A DNA stretch of 49,422 nucleotides, taken from NCBI GenBank assembly GCA_016124235.1, contig WGOC01000024.1, forward strand, positions 1 to 49,422, written 5' to 3'. The DNA is from a bacterium (GTDB taxonomy: Bacteria; Verrucomicrobiota; Verrucomicrobiia; Limisphaerales; RI-55). Both the position numbers and the translations under genes were made by a program. Of this stretch, positions 7,909 to 16,169 are shown piece by piece; position 1 is the stretch's first letter; each line of letters starts with the position of its first letter. The notes below the pieces were generated by a model that was not told where the DNA came from, did not search any database, and was given only the letters and a program-made list of their open reading frames with translations.

Positions 7909-10900
7909 TCACGGCGATTTCAGCAGACGGAAGAAACCGGTGCCCGCCGAGGTGTCAATGTTGGCGACGTCTTCGCTGCTTTCGTTGACGAATGGCACCT
8001 CCGTCCAGCTGGTTGCGGGAATGGAATCCGCCCGCTGCAAAATGTAGTTTTGCCCGGTTGGCCAGCTTAAACGCAGCGTTTGGTTCACTTGCAGAAAGCT
8101 CAAGGGCACCGGCAAACTTCCCGCCACCACGTCGGCAAACGACGTGCCCACTTTCAAATCGTCCACGGTCAACACGCCCATGCCGAGGGGGTTTCCCGGG
8201 TCCGACTGCCGAAATGAAAAGTTGTCGATGGTCACGGGTTGTGGGGTGTCCGACGCCGCGACGCTCGTACTAAACGGGCTGGTCGGATCGATCCAAAGCC
8301 GGCTTTCGCCGGACGCCACGCTGTAGCGAAATACAACGTTGTAGTCCTGGTTCAACGCGAGGTCCTGGTCGAGAAACGAATCGTTGAGCGGGTTCAGCGA
8401 GGCATTGGCGATGCCCACTCGATAATGGTTGGCCGCGGCAAAGTTGGTACGAACGAAAATCCGGCTGCGGAAGCTGTTCGTGTTGAAATGCGCAAAATAG
8501 CTGCCCGATCCGTTCGGCAATTCGGACATGTTCATGCGGAACGCGACATAAACAACATTGCTGGCACTCGGAGCAAAATTGATCGTGGGGTGCAGTCGGC
8601 GATGAATATCCTCGGACTGCAGCTGCGACAACCAGAGCTGATTGAGGATGATTTGCGTCTCGTAGGGCGTGCCGCCGTGGTTGAACCACAAGACATTGTC
8701 CACCACCGGGCCTTCCTCCGGCCGGCTGAAATCATCACTGAACAACAGGCCCAGATACGGATGAACGGTCACGGAAAATGTTCTTTGCGCAGACTGAACA
8801 CCGTCGCTCAAATTCAGTGTGATCGTCGCCACTCCGGTTTGATCCGTCGCCGGCGTCACGGTCAACGAACGGCTGCTGGATGATCCTCCCAGAGCAAGTC
8901 CGCTCGCCGGGATCAATGCTTCATTCGACGATTGCGCGGTCAAAACCAGCGTGGCCGGATCCAACGCACCGTGGCTGATGGAAATCGGAATCGGCCCCAG
9001 CGCGGTGTTCACCGGAGTGAACTGATCAACCACCGCCGCGATCGCCGGAACCCCGACCGTCACCGTAAAGGATGTGGTCGCCACGTTGGCACCATCGCTG
9101 ACGTCCAGCGAGACCGTCGCCGAACCCGTTTGATCCGTCACGGGTGTAACGGTGATGGTGCGATTGCCGCCAGAACCGCCGAGCGAAATTGCACTCAGCG
9201 GCACCAGGTTCAAATTGTCCGAATGTGGATTGATCGTGATGCTGCCCGCCGAAACGACGTTGTCGGCAACCGTAAACGGGAGCGGTCCCGTGCTGCTGTT
9301 GGCCGGCAAACTTTGATCGGCAATGGTCGAAACGGATGGCGGTTCACCATCTACAACGGTCACCAGAAATGAAGTCGGCGTCAGGTTATTCCCGTCGCCG
9401 ACGGTGACCGTGATGGTGGCCGACCCGATCTTTCTCGCGGCTGGAGCGACGCTTACGGTGCGGCTCGAGCCCGAACCGCCAAAGGTGATTCCTGAAAGAG
9501 GCACCAACGTTTCGTCGCTCGATTGGGACGTCAGCGTGAGCGACGCGGGATTGGTCAAATCGTCACCAACCGTAAAGCCAATCGGCCCGACACTGCCGTT
9601 GGCCGGAACCTGCTGATCGGCGATCGCCGAAATTGTGGGCGGAGCGTCGGCAACCACCGTCAGTTGAAACGACGTCGTGGCGAGATTGGAACCGTCGCTG
9701 ACCGAGATTGTGATAAGCGCCGTCCCGGTTTGCCCGGTCGCCGGCGTGACGGTGACCGTTCGATCCGTTCCGGTTCCGCCCAGGACAATCCCACTCAACG
9801 GCACCAACTGCAGGTTGTCCGAGTCCTTGCCAAGCACCAGGTTGTCGGCTGACACAATCGCGTCGCCGACTGTAAATCCAATCGGCCCCGTACTGCCGTC
9901 GACGATGATTTGCCGATCGCCGATGCTCGATATCGTCGGCGGTTCATTATCGATGACCGTCAACTTGAACGTCCTTTGCGTGAGGTTCACCCCATCACCG
10001 ACGGTCACTGTAATGTTGGCGACTCCCACCTGATTGGCCGCCGGAGTCACGGTGACCGTGCGATTCGCCCCCGTGCCACCGAGGACAATTCCGTTGAGGG
10101 GCACGAGGCCGAGGTTATCCGAATCGGCCGACACCGTGAGTTGATCGGGGCTGAGCTGGTCATCGCCAATGGTGAAGCTCAACGGACCGGTGTTGCTGTT
10201 GGCGTTGATCTGTTGATCGGCAAGCGCCGTGATAGTGGGAGGCGCGTCCACGACCAACACATCATCAAAAGTGGAACCAATCAGCAAACCATCCACCGCG
10301 ATCGTGCCTGACCGACCGCTCCCCGAACTGGTGCCCTGCCGGAAGCCGAATCGTTCCACATCAATGACCGTCGGCGTATCATCGGCCGTGATTCCTCCGC
10401 TCGTTTCGACATTGGGATTGATCCAGATCGTGCTCAGCCCGGTGCCGATTTCGTAACGCACCATCACGCGGTAATTTGTATTGAGCTGCAGATCCTGGGG
10501 AACCTGCCCGGACGAAGCGGAGGCCAGTGAAGAGTTGCCCACGCTCAACCGAAACGTGCCGTTCGCCGCGTTGGCCGTGCTCGCCCAGACCCGGCACCGG
10601 AAGATGTTAGTGCTCTGTTGAAAATGGGCGAAATACGTCCCGACAGCAGTCGGCAATGCCGAGCAGTTCACGGTGAAGCTCGCGTAGATGTTGGAGACGC
10701 TTCCGCCGCTCTGAAATGGCTGCCCGGGCAACAGGACGCTGACGTCTTCCCGCGCGCCATTGCCGCTCACAACGTTGATCTGACCGGATTGAACGGTGAC
10801 CGGGTTCGACCCTTCATCGCTGTGTGCGACCCAGGGAGAACCGGCGGCGCCGACGAGATTTCCGTCCGGATAATCAAACGCGTCTTCGAACAGCAGATTC

Positions 10901-10965
10901 GCGTGACCTTGAATAAACGAAACGAGCAAGAGTACGGCAGAAGTGAGGCAAAGCTTCATGCGCAT
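7909..10965 (-). CDS. Large secreted protein: two LamG-like domains around five tandem ~98-aa Ig/cadherin-like repeats
   Basis: The 1018-aa product starts with a signal peptide (about residues 1-22, ending near GHA). Residues ~25-240 and ~735-950 are two related beta-sandwich units. Both begin LLFEDAF/LLFSDDF and share YFAHF, FR.R.., YRV, W.(N/D)P and F.FRQ; they look like LamG/concanavalin-type folds. Between them, from residue 242 to ~730, are five repeats that open PPTI..(I/L)ADQ, contain GP(I/L).FTVGD, and end TVTPA..QTG.A.ITV.V.DG. The final ~65 residues (LRLSWPTGQNYILQRAD ... FFRLLKSP) match a short C-terminal module common in verrucomicrobial secreted proteins. Likely role: surface or extracellular carbohydrate/protein binding. 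No catalytic residues were recognised. Confidence 0.85.
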   Translation of the reverse strand: MRMKLCLTSAVLLLVSFIQGHANLLFEDAFDYPDGNLVGAAGSPWVAHSDEGSNPVTVQSGQINVVSGNGAREDVSVLLPGQPFQSGGSVSNIYASFTVNCSALPTAVGTYFAHFQQSTNIFRCRVWASTANAANGTFRLSVGNSSLASASSGQVPQDLQLNTNYRVMVRYEIGTGLSTIWINPNVETSGGITADDTPTVIDVERFGFRQGTSSGSGRSGTIAVDGLLIGSTFDDVLVVDAPPTITALADQQINANSNTGPLSFTIGDDQLSPDQLTVSADSDNLGLVPLNGIVLGGTGANRTVTVTPAANQVGVANITVTVGDGVNLTQRTFKLTVIDNEPPTISSIGDRQIIVDGSTGPIGFTVGDAIVSADNLVLGKDSDNLQLVPLSGIVLGGTGTDRTVTVTPATGQTGTALITISVSDGSNLATTSFQLTVVADAPPTISAIADQQVPANGSVGPIGFTVGDDLTNPASLTLTSQSSDETLVPLSGITFGGSGSSRTVSVAPAARKIGSATITVTVGDGNNLTPTSFLVTVVDGEPPSVSTIADQSLPANSSTGPLPFTVADNVVSAGSITINPHSDNLNLVPLSAISLGGSGGNRTITVTPVTDQTGSATVSLDVSDGANVATTSFTVTVGVPAIAAVVDQFTPVNTALGPIPISISHGALDPATLVLTAQSSNEALIPASGLALGGSSSSRSLTVTPATDQTGVATITLNLSDGVQSAQRTFSVTVHPYLGLLFSDDFSRPEEGPVVDNVLWFNHGGTPYETQIILNQLWLSQLQSEDIHRRLHPTINFAPSASNVVYVAFRMNMSELPNGSGSYFAHFNTNSFRSRIFVRTNFAAANHYRVGIANASLNPLNDSFLDQDLALNQDYNVVFRYSVASGESRLWIDPTSPFSTSVAASDTPQPVTIDNFSFRQSDPGNPLGMGVLTVDDLKVGTSFADVVAGSLPVPLSFLQVNQTLRLSWPTGQNYILQRADSIPATSWTEVPFVNESSEDVANIDTSAGTGFFRLLKSP
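8767..10242 (-). repeat. Five tandem ~295-bp coding repeats
   Basis: Within the large secreted protein, five consecutive units of about 98 codons can be aligned by eye. Each carries the conserved blocks that encode GGTG.(N/D)RTVTVTP and a following DG. The units differ at many positions, so this is an old internal duplication of a domain, not a recent slippage array. The fifth unit is the most diverged. Confidence 0.8.
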
Positions 10966-11028
10966 GGGCGACGCTATCGGAAATCAACCGATGCGGTCAA
11001 TCGGCGACACGAGTCCTCGGCAGCCGCC

Positions 11029-13098
11029 TTAATGCCCGCCGTTTTTCGCGGCTCCATTGGTGGGCACCTTGGCCAGCAGCGTCGGGAGTTGCGCGACGGA
11101 ATGTCCGTTGCGCGATTTGGCGAGGACTTGTTGGTAGGTCGCCAGGGCCAGCAACGGCCAGGCATTCCGGTACATGTCGTATTTCAAATAGAACACCTTT
11201 GGGAAGCCGGTGCCCGTGATGACTTCCTCCGTCCAGGAGCCATCGGCGTTTTGGTTGCGGCACAGGTATTCGATCCCGCGTTGAACACTTTCGCGATGGG
11301 CGTCACCACAGGCGAGGATTCCCATGAGCGCCCAGGCGGTTTGGGAAGCGGTGGCCGGCCCCTGCCCCTTCAGATCGGGATCGTCGTAAGTGCCGCACGA
11401 TTCGCCCCAGCCGCCGTCCGGCAATTGCACACTCTCCAACCAATCCCGACCGGCGATCAACCACGGCTCATTCATATCCCAGCCGATGGCCGCCATCCCG
11501 CGCAGCACCTGCCAGGTGCCGTAAATGTAATTCACGCCCCAACGGCCAAACCACGAACCATCCTTTTCCTGCTGCGTCTTCAGGTAATCAATTCCGCGAA
11601 CGATCTGGGGATCGGACTTCGGGTAGCCCAGTTTGCCGAGAATCTCGATGATCCGCGCCGTGATGTCCGCGCACTCGGGATCGAGCATCGCGTTGTGATC
11701 CGCAAACGGCACCTTTTCGAGAATGCTCTTGGTGCAATCCTTGTCGAACGCCGCCCACCCACCGTCCCGGCATTGAAAGGTGAGCATCCACGTCGTCGCG
11801 CGACGGATGCATTCGTCCAGGCGCCGCGGGTCATTTGCCTCCACCAGACGCAACGCGAGCAGCACCATCGCCGTGTCGTCGACGTCCGGATTCCAATCGT
11901 TGAGATATTCAAAGACCCAACCGCTCGGTTCGACGTTGGCGGGGTTCTTGTGAATCCAGTCGCCCTTGAATCGAATTTCGCGATCCATCAGCCAGTCGGC
12001 GGCCTTCCGTATTTGCGGGTGATCCCCCGGGACACCTGATTCACGCAGGCAGATCGATACGATGGCGGTATCCCACACGGGCGAAAAACAGGGTTCGATG
12101 CGCAGGTTGCCCGGTTCGTCGTGTTCCAGGCGTTTGAGTTCATTCCAGGCACGCACGACCTGCGGATGGTCGTTGGCGTAACCGAGCGCTTTCAACGCGA
12201 TCAACGCATTGAGCATCGCCGGGAATATCGCGGCCAGGCCGTCCGAGTGCTCAAAGCGTTCGAGCATCCATTCTTCGCAGCGCTTCAGGGCACTTTTGCG
12301 AAAGGGATGGAGTCCCAGCCGTTGGACGCGCTCGGCAACGCGGTGGAGTCGGTCGAGCTTGAGGAAAAAGTTCCGCCACGTGAACCACTTTGGATCGCGA
12401 ACCAGCGCGAGATCGCGTTCGTGAAAGCCGTCGGGATACAGCTCATTAAGATCGATCCCAACCGGCCGCGTGGGCTTGAAGTGATTGATGATGGCCAACG
12501 GGACCAGCATCGCCCGCGACCAATTGCTCATGTCCCAGAAATTCACGTGAAACCATTTGCCGATGAGCAGCACTTCACACGGAATCGTCGGCACATATTT
12601 CCACGGATACAGGCCGATCAGAGCCAGATACAACTTGGAAAACGTGTTCATCCGGGGCACGCCGCCCAGGCTCCGCGCGATCGTGCGCGCCTTGAGCATG
12701 CGCGGGTCGTTCGCCGGAATTCCCGCGAGCTTGAGCGCGAGATAGCACTTGATGGTGGCGTTTACCTCCGCGGGCCCGCCCGGATAAATATTCCATCCGC
12801 CTTCCGGCAGCTGGCGATCAAACATGTGTTTGATTGCCTTCTTCTCCCACGTTTTATCGATGCTGCCGTCCCAATGGTGGTAGACGACCATGTCCGCAAC
12901 CAGCGTCGCATCGACGATCAATTCACCCACCCAATAACCCTCGGGCTTCTGGACGCTCAGGAGGTATTGCTGCGAACGCTTGAGCGCGTGTTCAGGATCC
13001 ACCTGGCCCCGGAAGCCAAATTCCTTTTGGAGGATGGGCGTGGCTCCACGGGAGCCCGTTGAAAAATGTCCGGTCACGTTGCGCGCTGTTTTGCGCAA
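11029..13098 (-). CDS. shc: Squalene-hopene cyclase
   Basis: The 689-aa product has the family's normal size. The catalytic acid motif DVDDTA is at 405-410. Several QW repeats are visible: QLPEGGWNIY, QCRDGGWAAF, QEKDGSWFGRW, QLPDGGWGES and QNADGSWTEE, along with WGVNYIYGTW and a C-terminal FYLKYDMYRNAWP. The enzyme is a monotopic membrane protein that cyclises squalene to hopene/hopanol, the committed step of hopanoid synthesis. The squalene synthase at 3302-4417 would supply substrate. The gene lies 120 nt downstream of gspK and 63 nt upstream of the secreted repeat protein. No other hopanoid-tailoring genes (hpnH, hpnG) are seen in the window. Confidence 0.97.
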   Translation of the reverse strand: MRKTARNVTGHFSTGSRGATPILQKEFGFRGQVDPEHALKRSQQYLLSVQKPEGYWVGELIVDATLVADMVVYHHWDGSIDKTWEKKAIKHMFDRQLPEGGWNIYPGGPAEVNATIKCYLALKLAGIPANDPRMLKARTIARSLGGVPRMNTFSKLYLALIGLYPWKYVPTIPCEVLLIGKWFHVNFWDMSNWSRAMLVPLAIINHFKPTRPVGIDLNELYPDGFHERDLALVRDPKWFTWRNFFLKLDRLHRVAERVQRLGLHPFRKSALKRCEEWMLERFEHSDGLAAIFPAMLNALIALKALGYANDHPQVVRAWNELKRLEHDEPGNLRIEPCFSPVWDTAIVSICLRESGVPGDHPQIRKAADWLMDREIRFKGDWIHKNPANVEPSGWVFEYLNDWNPDVDDTAMVLLALRLVEANDPRRLDECIRRATTWMLTFQCRDGGWAAFDKDCTKSILEKVPFADHNAMLDPECADITARIIEILGKLGYPKSDPQIVRGIDYLKTQQEKDGSWFGRWGVNYIYGTWQVLRGMAAIGWDMNEPWLIAGRDWLESVQLPDGGWGESCGTYDDPDLKGQGPATASQTAWALMGILACGDAHRESVQRGIEYLCRNQNADGSWTEEVITGTGFPKVFYLKYDMYRNAWPLLALATYQQVLAKSRNGHSVAQLPTLLAKVPTNGAAKNGGH

Positions 13099-13218
13099 GC
13101 ACCCACTCTTTGTAAAGGGATTATTCCAAACGCCGACCCGGTGCGACCGGCATGGCCACCGGGGTCGATCTTGATTTGTTCGGCAAGCGACAAAAGAAGT
13201 GCGACCTGCAACCCATCA

Positions 13219-14307
13219 CTACTTCCAATAAAACTGCAGGATCTGCACGTCCTGCGGCTGATTGCGCCGGATCAGCGCCACATAATCACGCTGCAAATCG
13301 CCGATTGTCGCCGTCACCTCCACCTGAAAAGTCGCGCTCCGCGTGTCACAATAGCGGGCCAATTGCTGGACCATGATCGGGTCCATGCCCGGAACGGCAC
13401 TTGACAATTCGGCCAGACTACGAAACGGCATGTCGTCGGCATTTCCCGGCACGCCGTCCGGCCCCGCCCGCGCGTTGATGATGGCCGAAGCCATGTTTTC
13501 ATCCATGCCCGGGATCAACATGAGGACCCGAGAATCGGCCGTGTTGATGTTCATGCGCGGATTGGAAATCGTGGTAAACAGGTCCACCAACCCCACGGCA
13601 TACGTGTTGCCGCCCGGCGAAAAGGCCCGACGTCCCATTGGCCCCGGAAACGCATGACTCATGGTTTGCGCCGCCGGTCCCCAATAGATTTCCGGCGTGA
13701 TCCCGTTGACCATCAACAATTCACTCATGTCGTCCAACGGCCCGTTCTTCGCGCGGTAAGGCGGATTCAACCGCTCGTAGAAATCCGACTCGACGCCCCC
13801 GATGTGGGTGACGTCGTCCGGGTCGATCCAATCAAGAATCGAACCGGTGATCGTGCCAACCTCCGAAGCATCCACCCCCACCAATTTCAAGGCCTGCCCG
13901 AGAATCTGCTCGTCCGCGACGTTGATATTAAACTTACGTTCCATGTCGGTGATCTTCACCGAGAACGAGCCTTTTCCCATTTCAACGTGATCCAGGCTAA
14001 TGTCCGGCGGCAGGTTGTTGGTTCCGCCGGTACCACCCGCCCAAAATTGGTTTAAAGCATCATAGGGCTGGCTGGGATCCAACATCGATTGGGCCACAAC
14101 ATAACGGGCAAGATTCACTCCGGAGCGACCAAGCCAGTCGAGTTCAGGATCCGCCTGCGCATTGCGGGCGAGCTTGGTCTCGATCTTCATCGACATGACA
14201 AAACCGCCGGCCAGCAGACTGAGGCTGATCACCACAATCATCACCAGCACGAGCGCAATACCGCGTTCGCCGCGTTGTTGATGATGATTGAGCTGTGACA
14301 GTTTCAC
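13219..14307 (-). CDS. gspK: Type II secretion minor pseudopilin GspK-like
   Basis: The 362-aa protein begins (GTG) with a short basic leader ending RGERG, then IALVLVMIVVISLSLLAGG, the hydrophobic pseudopilin helix. GspK proteins typically lack the usual glutamate at +5, as here. The body contains the GspK pattern: DMERKFNIN, DWIDPDD, YRAKNGPLDDMSELLMVNGI and two HhH-like segments ending in INTA and SSAVPGMD. GspK is expected at the tip of the pseudopilus with GspI and GspJ. It lies 12 nt after gspJ and is the last gene of the block gspF-H-I-J-K. Confidence 0.88.
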   Translation of the reverse strand: MKLSQLNHHQQRGERGIALVLVMIVVISLSLLAGGFVMSMKIETKLARNAQADPELDWLGRSGVNLARYVVAQSMLDPSQPYDALNQFWAGGTGGTNNLPPDISLDHVEMGKGSFSVKITDMERKFNINVADEQILGQALKLVGVDASEVGTITGSILDWIDPDDVTHIGGVESDFYERLNPPYRAKNGPLDDMSELLMVNGITPEIYWGPAAQTMSHAFPGPMGRRAFSPGGNTYAVGLVDLFTTISNPRMNINTADSRVLMLIPGMDENMASAIINARAGPDGVPGNADDMPFRSLAELSSAVPGMDPIMVQQLARYCDTRSATFQVEVTATIGDLQRDYVALIRRNQPQDVQILQFYWK

Positions 14308-14319
14308 TTAATTGCTTAC

Positions 14320-15138
14320 TCAGTGTGGAAGAATCGACGGAAGCTGCGTCCGCGATGGGTTCGCAGCATTCTGATCACTCGGCAATTGGTTGATGGGCGT
14401 GGCACCGGCTGCCGGGGGCGGCGGCATGCCCGGCGGCAACATTCCGGCCGCACCCGCCATCTGATATTGCGGCAACACGGCGGACGACGGCACCGTGACG
14501 ACACGCGTCATGATTTCGGACGGCCGATCCGGTTGGTCAGCCGGACCACCGAGAGCAAGTGCCACTCGGACGGTCGACGGAATCTGGTTCGTGTTTTGCC
14601 ATTCCTGCACCCATTCATCCGTGTCGCGATCGTAGAATTCCATTCGGAAAAACTTCACGTTGCGCACCAAATGAATGGCGTATTCGTTGCCCGCTTCATC
14701 GGCGGCCATCATCACCGGCACCTGGCGCAAAACGAGATCCGGTTCGCCGTTCGTCCCCTTTTCCACGTTGAACGTGACGCGGCGCACGGCCAGGTCACCA
14801 AAGATCGCGCTCCCCGGAAATCCCGCCGGCAAACGCGAAACCAAACTCAACCGCGTGAAATCCTTGTCCGACGAGGTGTCGGCAAGGAACGAATAGTAGC
14901 GACCGTTCAACACAAACATTTGCGCCGTGGAAAGCGAATCCTCAACTGTCTTCATGGCGATCCGCGCGCGTTGCACGTTCTCCGCGACCTTGGCACCGAC
15001 TTTCGAGCCTTTCAGAATCGAGTACCAGATCGAGTAGATTGAAGCCACGATCATCACCAGCAGGGCCGACGCGATCATGATTTCCAGCAACGTGAACGCA
15101 TGTTGCCGGGCGGGAATTTTGGTTAATCGCGTCTTCAT
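14320..15138 (-). CDS. gspJ: Minor pseudopilin, GspJ-like
   Basis: The 272-aa protein has a prepilin leader and helix: a basic start, then AFTLLEIMIASALLVMIVAS, with the glutamate expected at +5 of the mature protein (cleavage before FTLLE, although an Ala precedes in place of the usual Gly). The middle region is beta-rich with DWVQEWQNTNQIPSTVR, consistent with GspJ. The tail is Pro/Ala/Met-rich and looks disordered. It starts 3 nt after the gspI stop and precedes gspK by 12 nt, so it belongs to one transcript. Confidence 0.82.
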   Translation of the reverse strand: MKTRLTKIPARQHAFTLLEIMIASALLVMIVASIYSIWYSILKGSKVGAKVAENVQRARIAMKTVEDSLSTAQMFVLNGRYYSFLADTSSDKDFTRLSLVSRLPAGFPGSAIFGDLAVRRVTFNVEKGTNGEPDLVLRQVPVMMAADEAGNEYAIHLVRNVKFFRMEFYDRDTDEWVQEWQNTNQIPSTVRVALALGGPADQPDRPSEIMTRVVTVPSSAVLPQYQMAGAAGMLPPGMPPPPAAGATPINQLPSDQNAANPSRTQLPSILPH

Positions 15139-15141
15139 TCT

Positions 15142-15582
15142 TCAACGAATCGGGTTGTGTCCGCCGCCGGGAAATCCACCACTCACCGCCGAACGTGGAC
15201 TGAAAAGCAGGACGCTCATGTCACGTTTGTAGGGATGGCCATCGTGATTCCCCACAACCACGATATCGGCCTTGAAAAGTCCGTTCGACGCAAACTCGTA
15301 CGTCTGCGCCACCCACCGATAATCCTTGTACAGATCTCCGGCGAGATTCTTGAAATCACCTTCATACGTCCCGCCGTCATCGATCCGGTTGGTGGTCGCC
15401 AATTGCGAAAGCTCGGCGGCAATCATGCCCGGCGACGGTGTGTCCCGCTGGAGCGAGCGCGCCATGCTGAGGCCCCGGCTCATCAAATTCATCACCGAAA
15501 ACATCGCCACGAAGAAGATCGCCATCGCGATGAGCACTTCCATCAACGTAAAGGCTTTTGCCGGGCGAACGATGATCTTCAT
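15142..15582 (-). CDS. gspI: Minor pseudopilin, GspI-like
   Basis: The 146-aa product begins MKIIVRPAKAFTLMEVLIAM, a type IV prepilin leader followed by the hydrophobic helix with Glu at +5. The start is fixed by a strong GGAGGT ribosome site and by an ATGA overlap with the upstream gspH stop. A longer frame reaches 15639 but would bury the leader. The size fits GspI, which pairs with GspJ and GspK at the pseudopilus tip. An Ala precedes the Phe where peptidases usually want Gly, as in gspJ. Confidence 0.83.
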   Translation of the reverse strand: MKIIVRPAKAFTLMEVLIAMAIFFVAMFSVMNLMSRGLSMARSLQRDTPSPGMIAAELSQLATTNRIDDGGTYEGDFKNLAGDLYKDYRWVAQTYEFASNGLFKADIVVVGNHDGHPYKRDMSVLLFSPRSAVSGGFPGGGHNPIR

Positions 15583-16169
15583 TGTACCACCTCCCAATTC
15601 ACCAGTCCGGTCGCCACGTCCATCGTAAATTTCCGCCACTCGTTGTTGTCGGACCGAATGAGCATCGCAAACTCATCGGCGGTCCCGTTTGGGTAAAACC
15701 GCACCGAAACCGATTCGGTGGTTTGCAAATCCGGCACGAAATTTACGCCAATAAACATGATGGCAATCCCATCCGGCAACATGCCCGCGGGGGCGTTCGT
15801 TTCGTCCCCACCATTCTGTCGATTCGCCGGAACCGTCACCGTCTGGGAGGACGCGGCCATCGCATCCTGATTGGTCAAATCGGTTCCCAGTGCCAGCATG
15901 GAGTTGAGGGTCCGATCCTGCGGGCGAATCACCAGATCGCACGGCCGACCGTGGATGATCGCCTGCGTGCGCGCATCCTTGCAGGCATCGAGCACCTGCT
16001 GCGTCGCCTGCCGTATCGCGTCCTTTTTCAACGAGCGATAAAACGTCGGAATGCTGATCGACATCACGACGGCCATGATCGCGATGACAATCATTAATTC
16101 GATCAACGTAAATCCACGAGCGTGGCTCGCCCGACGGCAATACGATGGATCTCGGCGCGGGCTAATCAT
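15579..16169 (-). CDS. gspH: Pseudopilin, GspH-like
   Basis: The 196-aa protein carries a 19-residue basic leader ending HARG, then FTLIELMIVIAIMAVVMSIS. This is the textbook prepilin cleavage site (G^F, Glu at +5) and N-terminal helix. The body (QQVLDACKDARTQAIIHGRP, LVIRPQDRTL) resembles GspH/FimT. It overlaps gspF upstream and gspI downstream by ATGA junctions. GspH is a minor pseudopilin; the major pseudopilin GspG is not in this cluster, and this gene lacks the GspG-type disulfide/calcium C-terminus that I would look for. Confidence 0.85.
   Translation of the reverse strand: MISPRRDPSYCRRASHARGFTLIELMIVIAIMAVVMSISIPTFYRSLKKDAIRQATQQVLDACKDARTQAIIHGRPCDLVIRPQDRTLNSMLALGTDLTNQDAMAASSQTVTVPANRQNGGDETNAPAGMLPDGIAIMFIGVNFVPDLQTTESVSVRFYPNGTADEFAMLIRSDNNEWRKFTMDVATGLVNWEVVQ
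15589..15594 (-). promoter_or_regulatory. Shine-Dalgarno site of gspI
   Basis: Read on the minus strand this is GGAGGT, 6 nt before the ATG at 15582. It decides the gspI start in favour of MKIIVRP over the longer frame. Confidence 0.8.

Noticed and set aside
10618..12039. Long open frame (473 codons) on the plus strand opposite the cyclase and secreted-protein genes
   Set aside because: It is a shadow of strongly recognisable minus-strand genes (shc and the LamG-like protein), has arginine/histidine-rich junk composition and no domain.
12538..12553. parS-like palindrome TTCACGTGAAAC
   Set aside because: Only 12 of 16 positions fit the consensus and it lies inside the conserved coding sequence of shc; kept only as a side note, not as a feature.
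13130..13175. GACCCGGT...ACCGGGGTC inverted repeat between gspK and shc
   Set aside because: The stem is bulged, there is no T-run on either strand, and it overlaps no useful position for a terminator with confidence.
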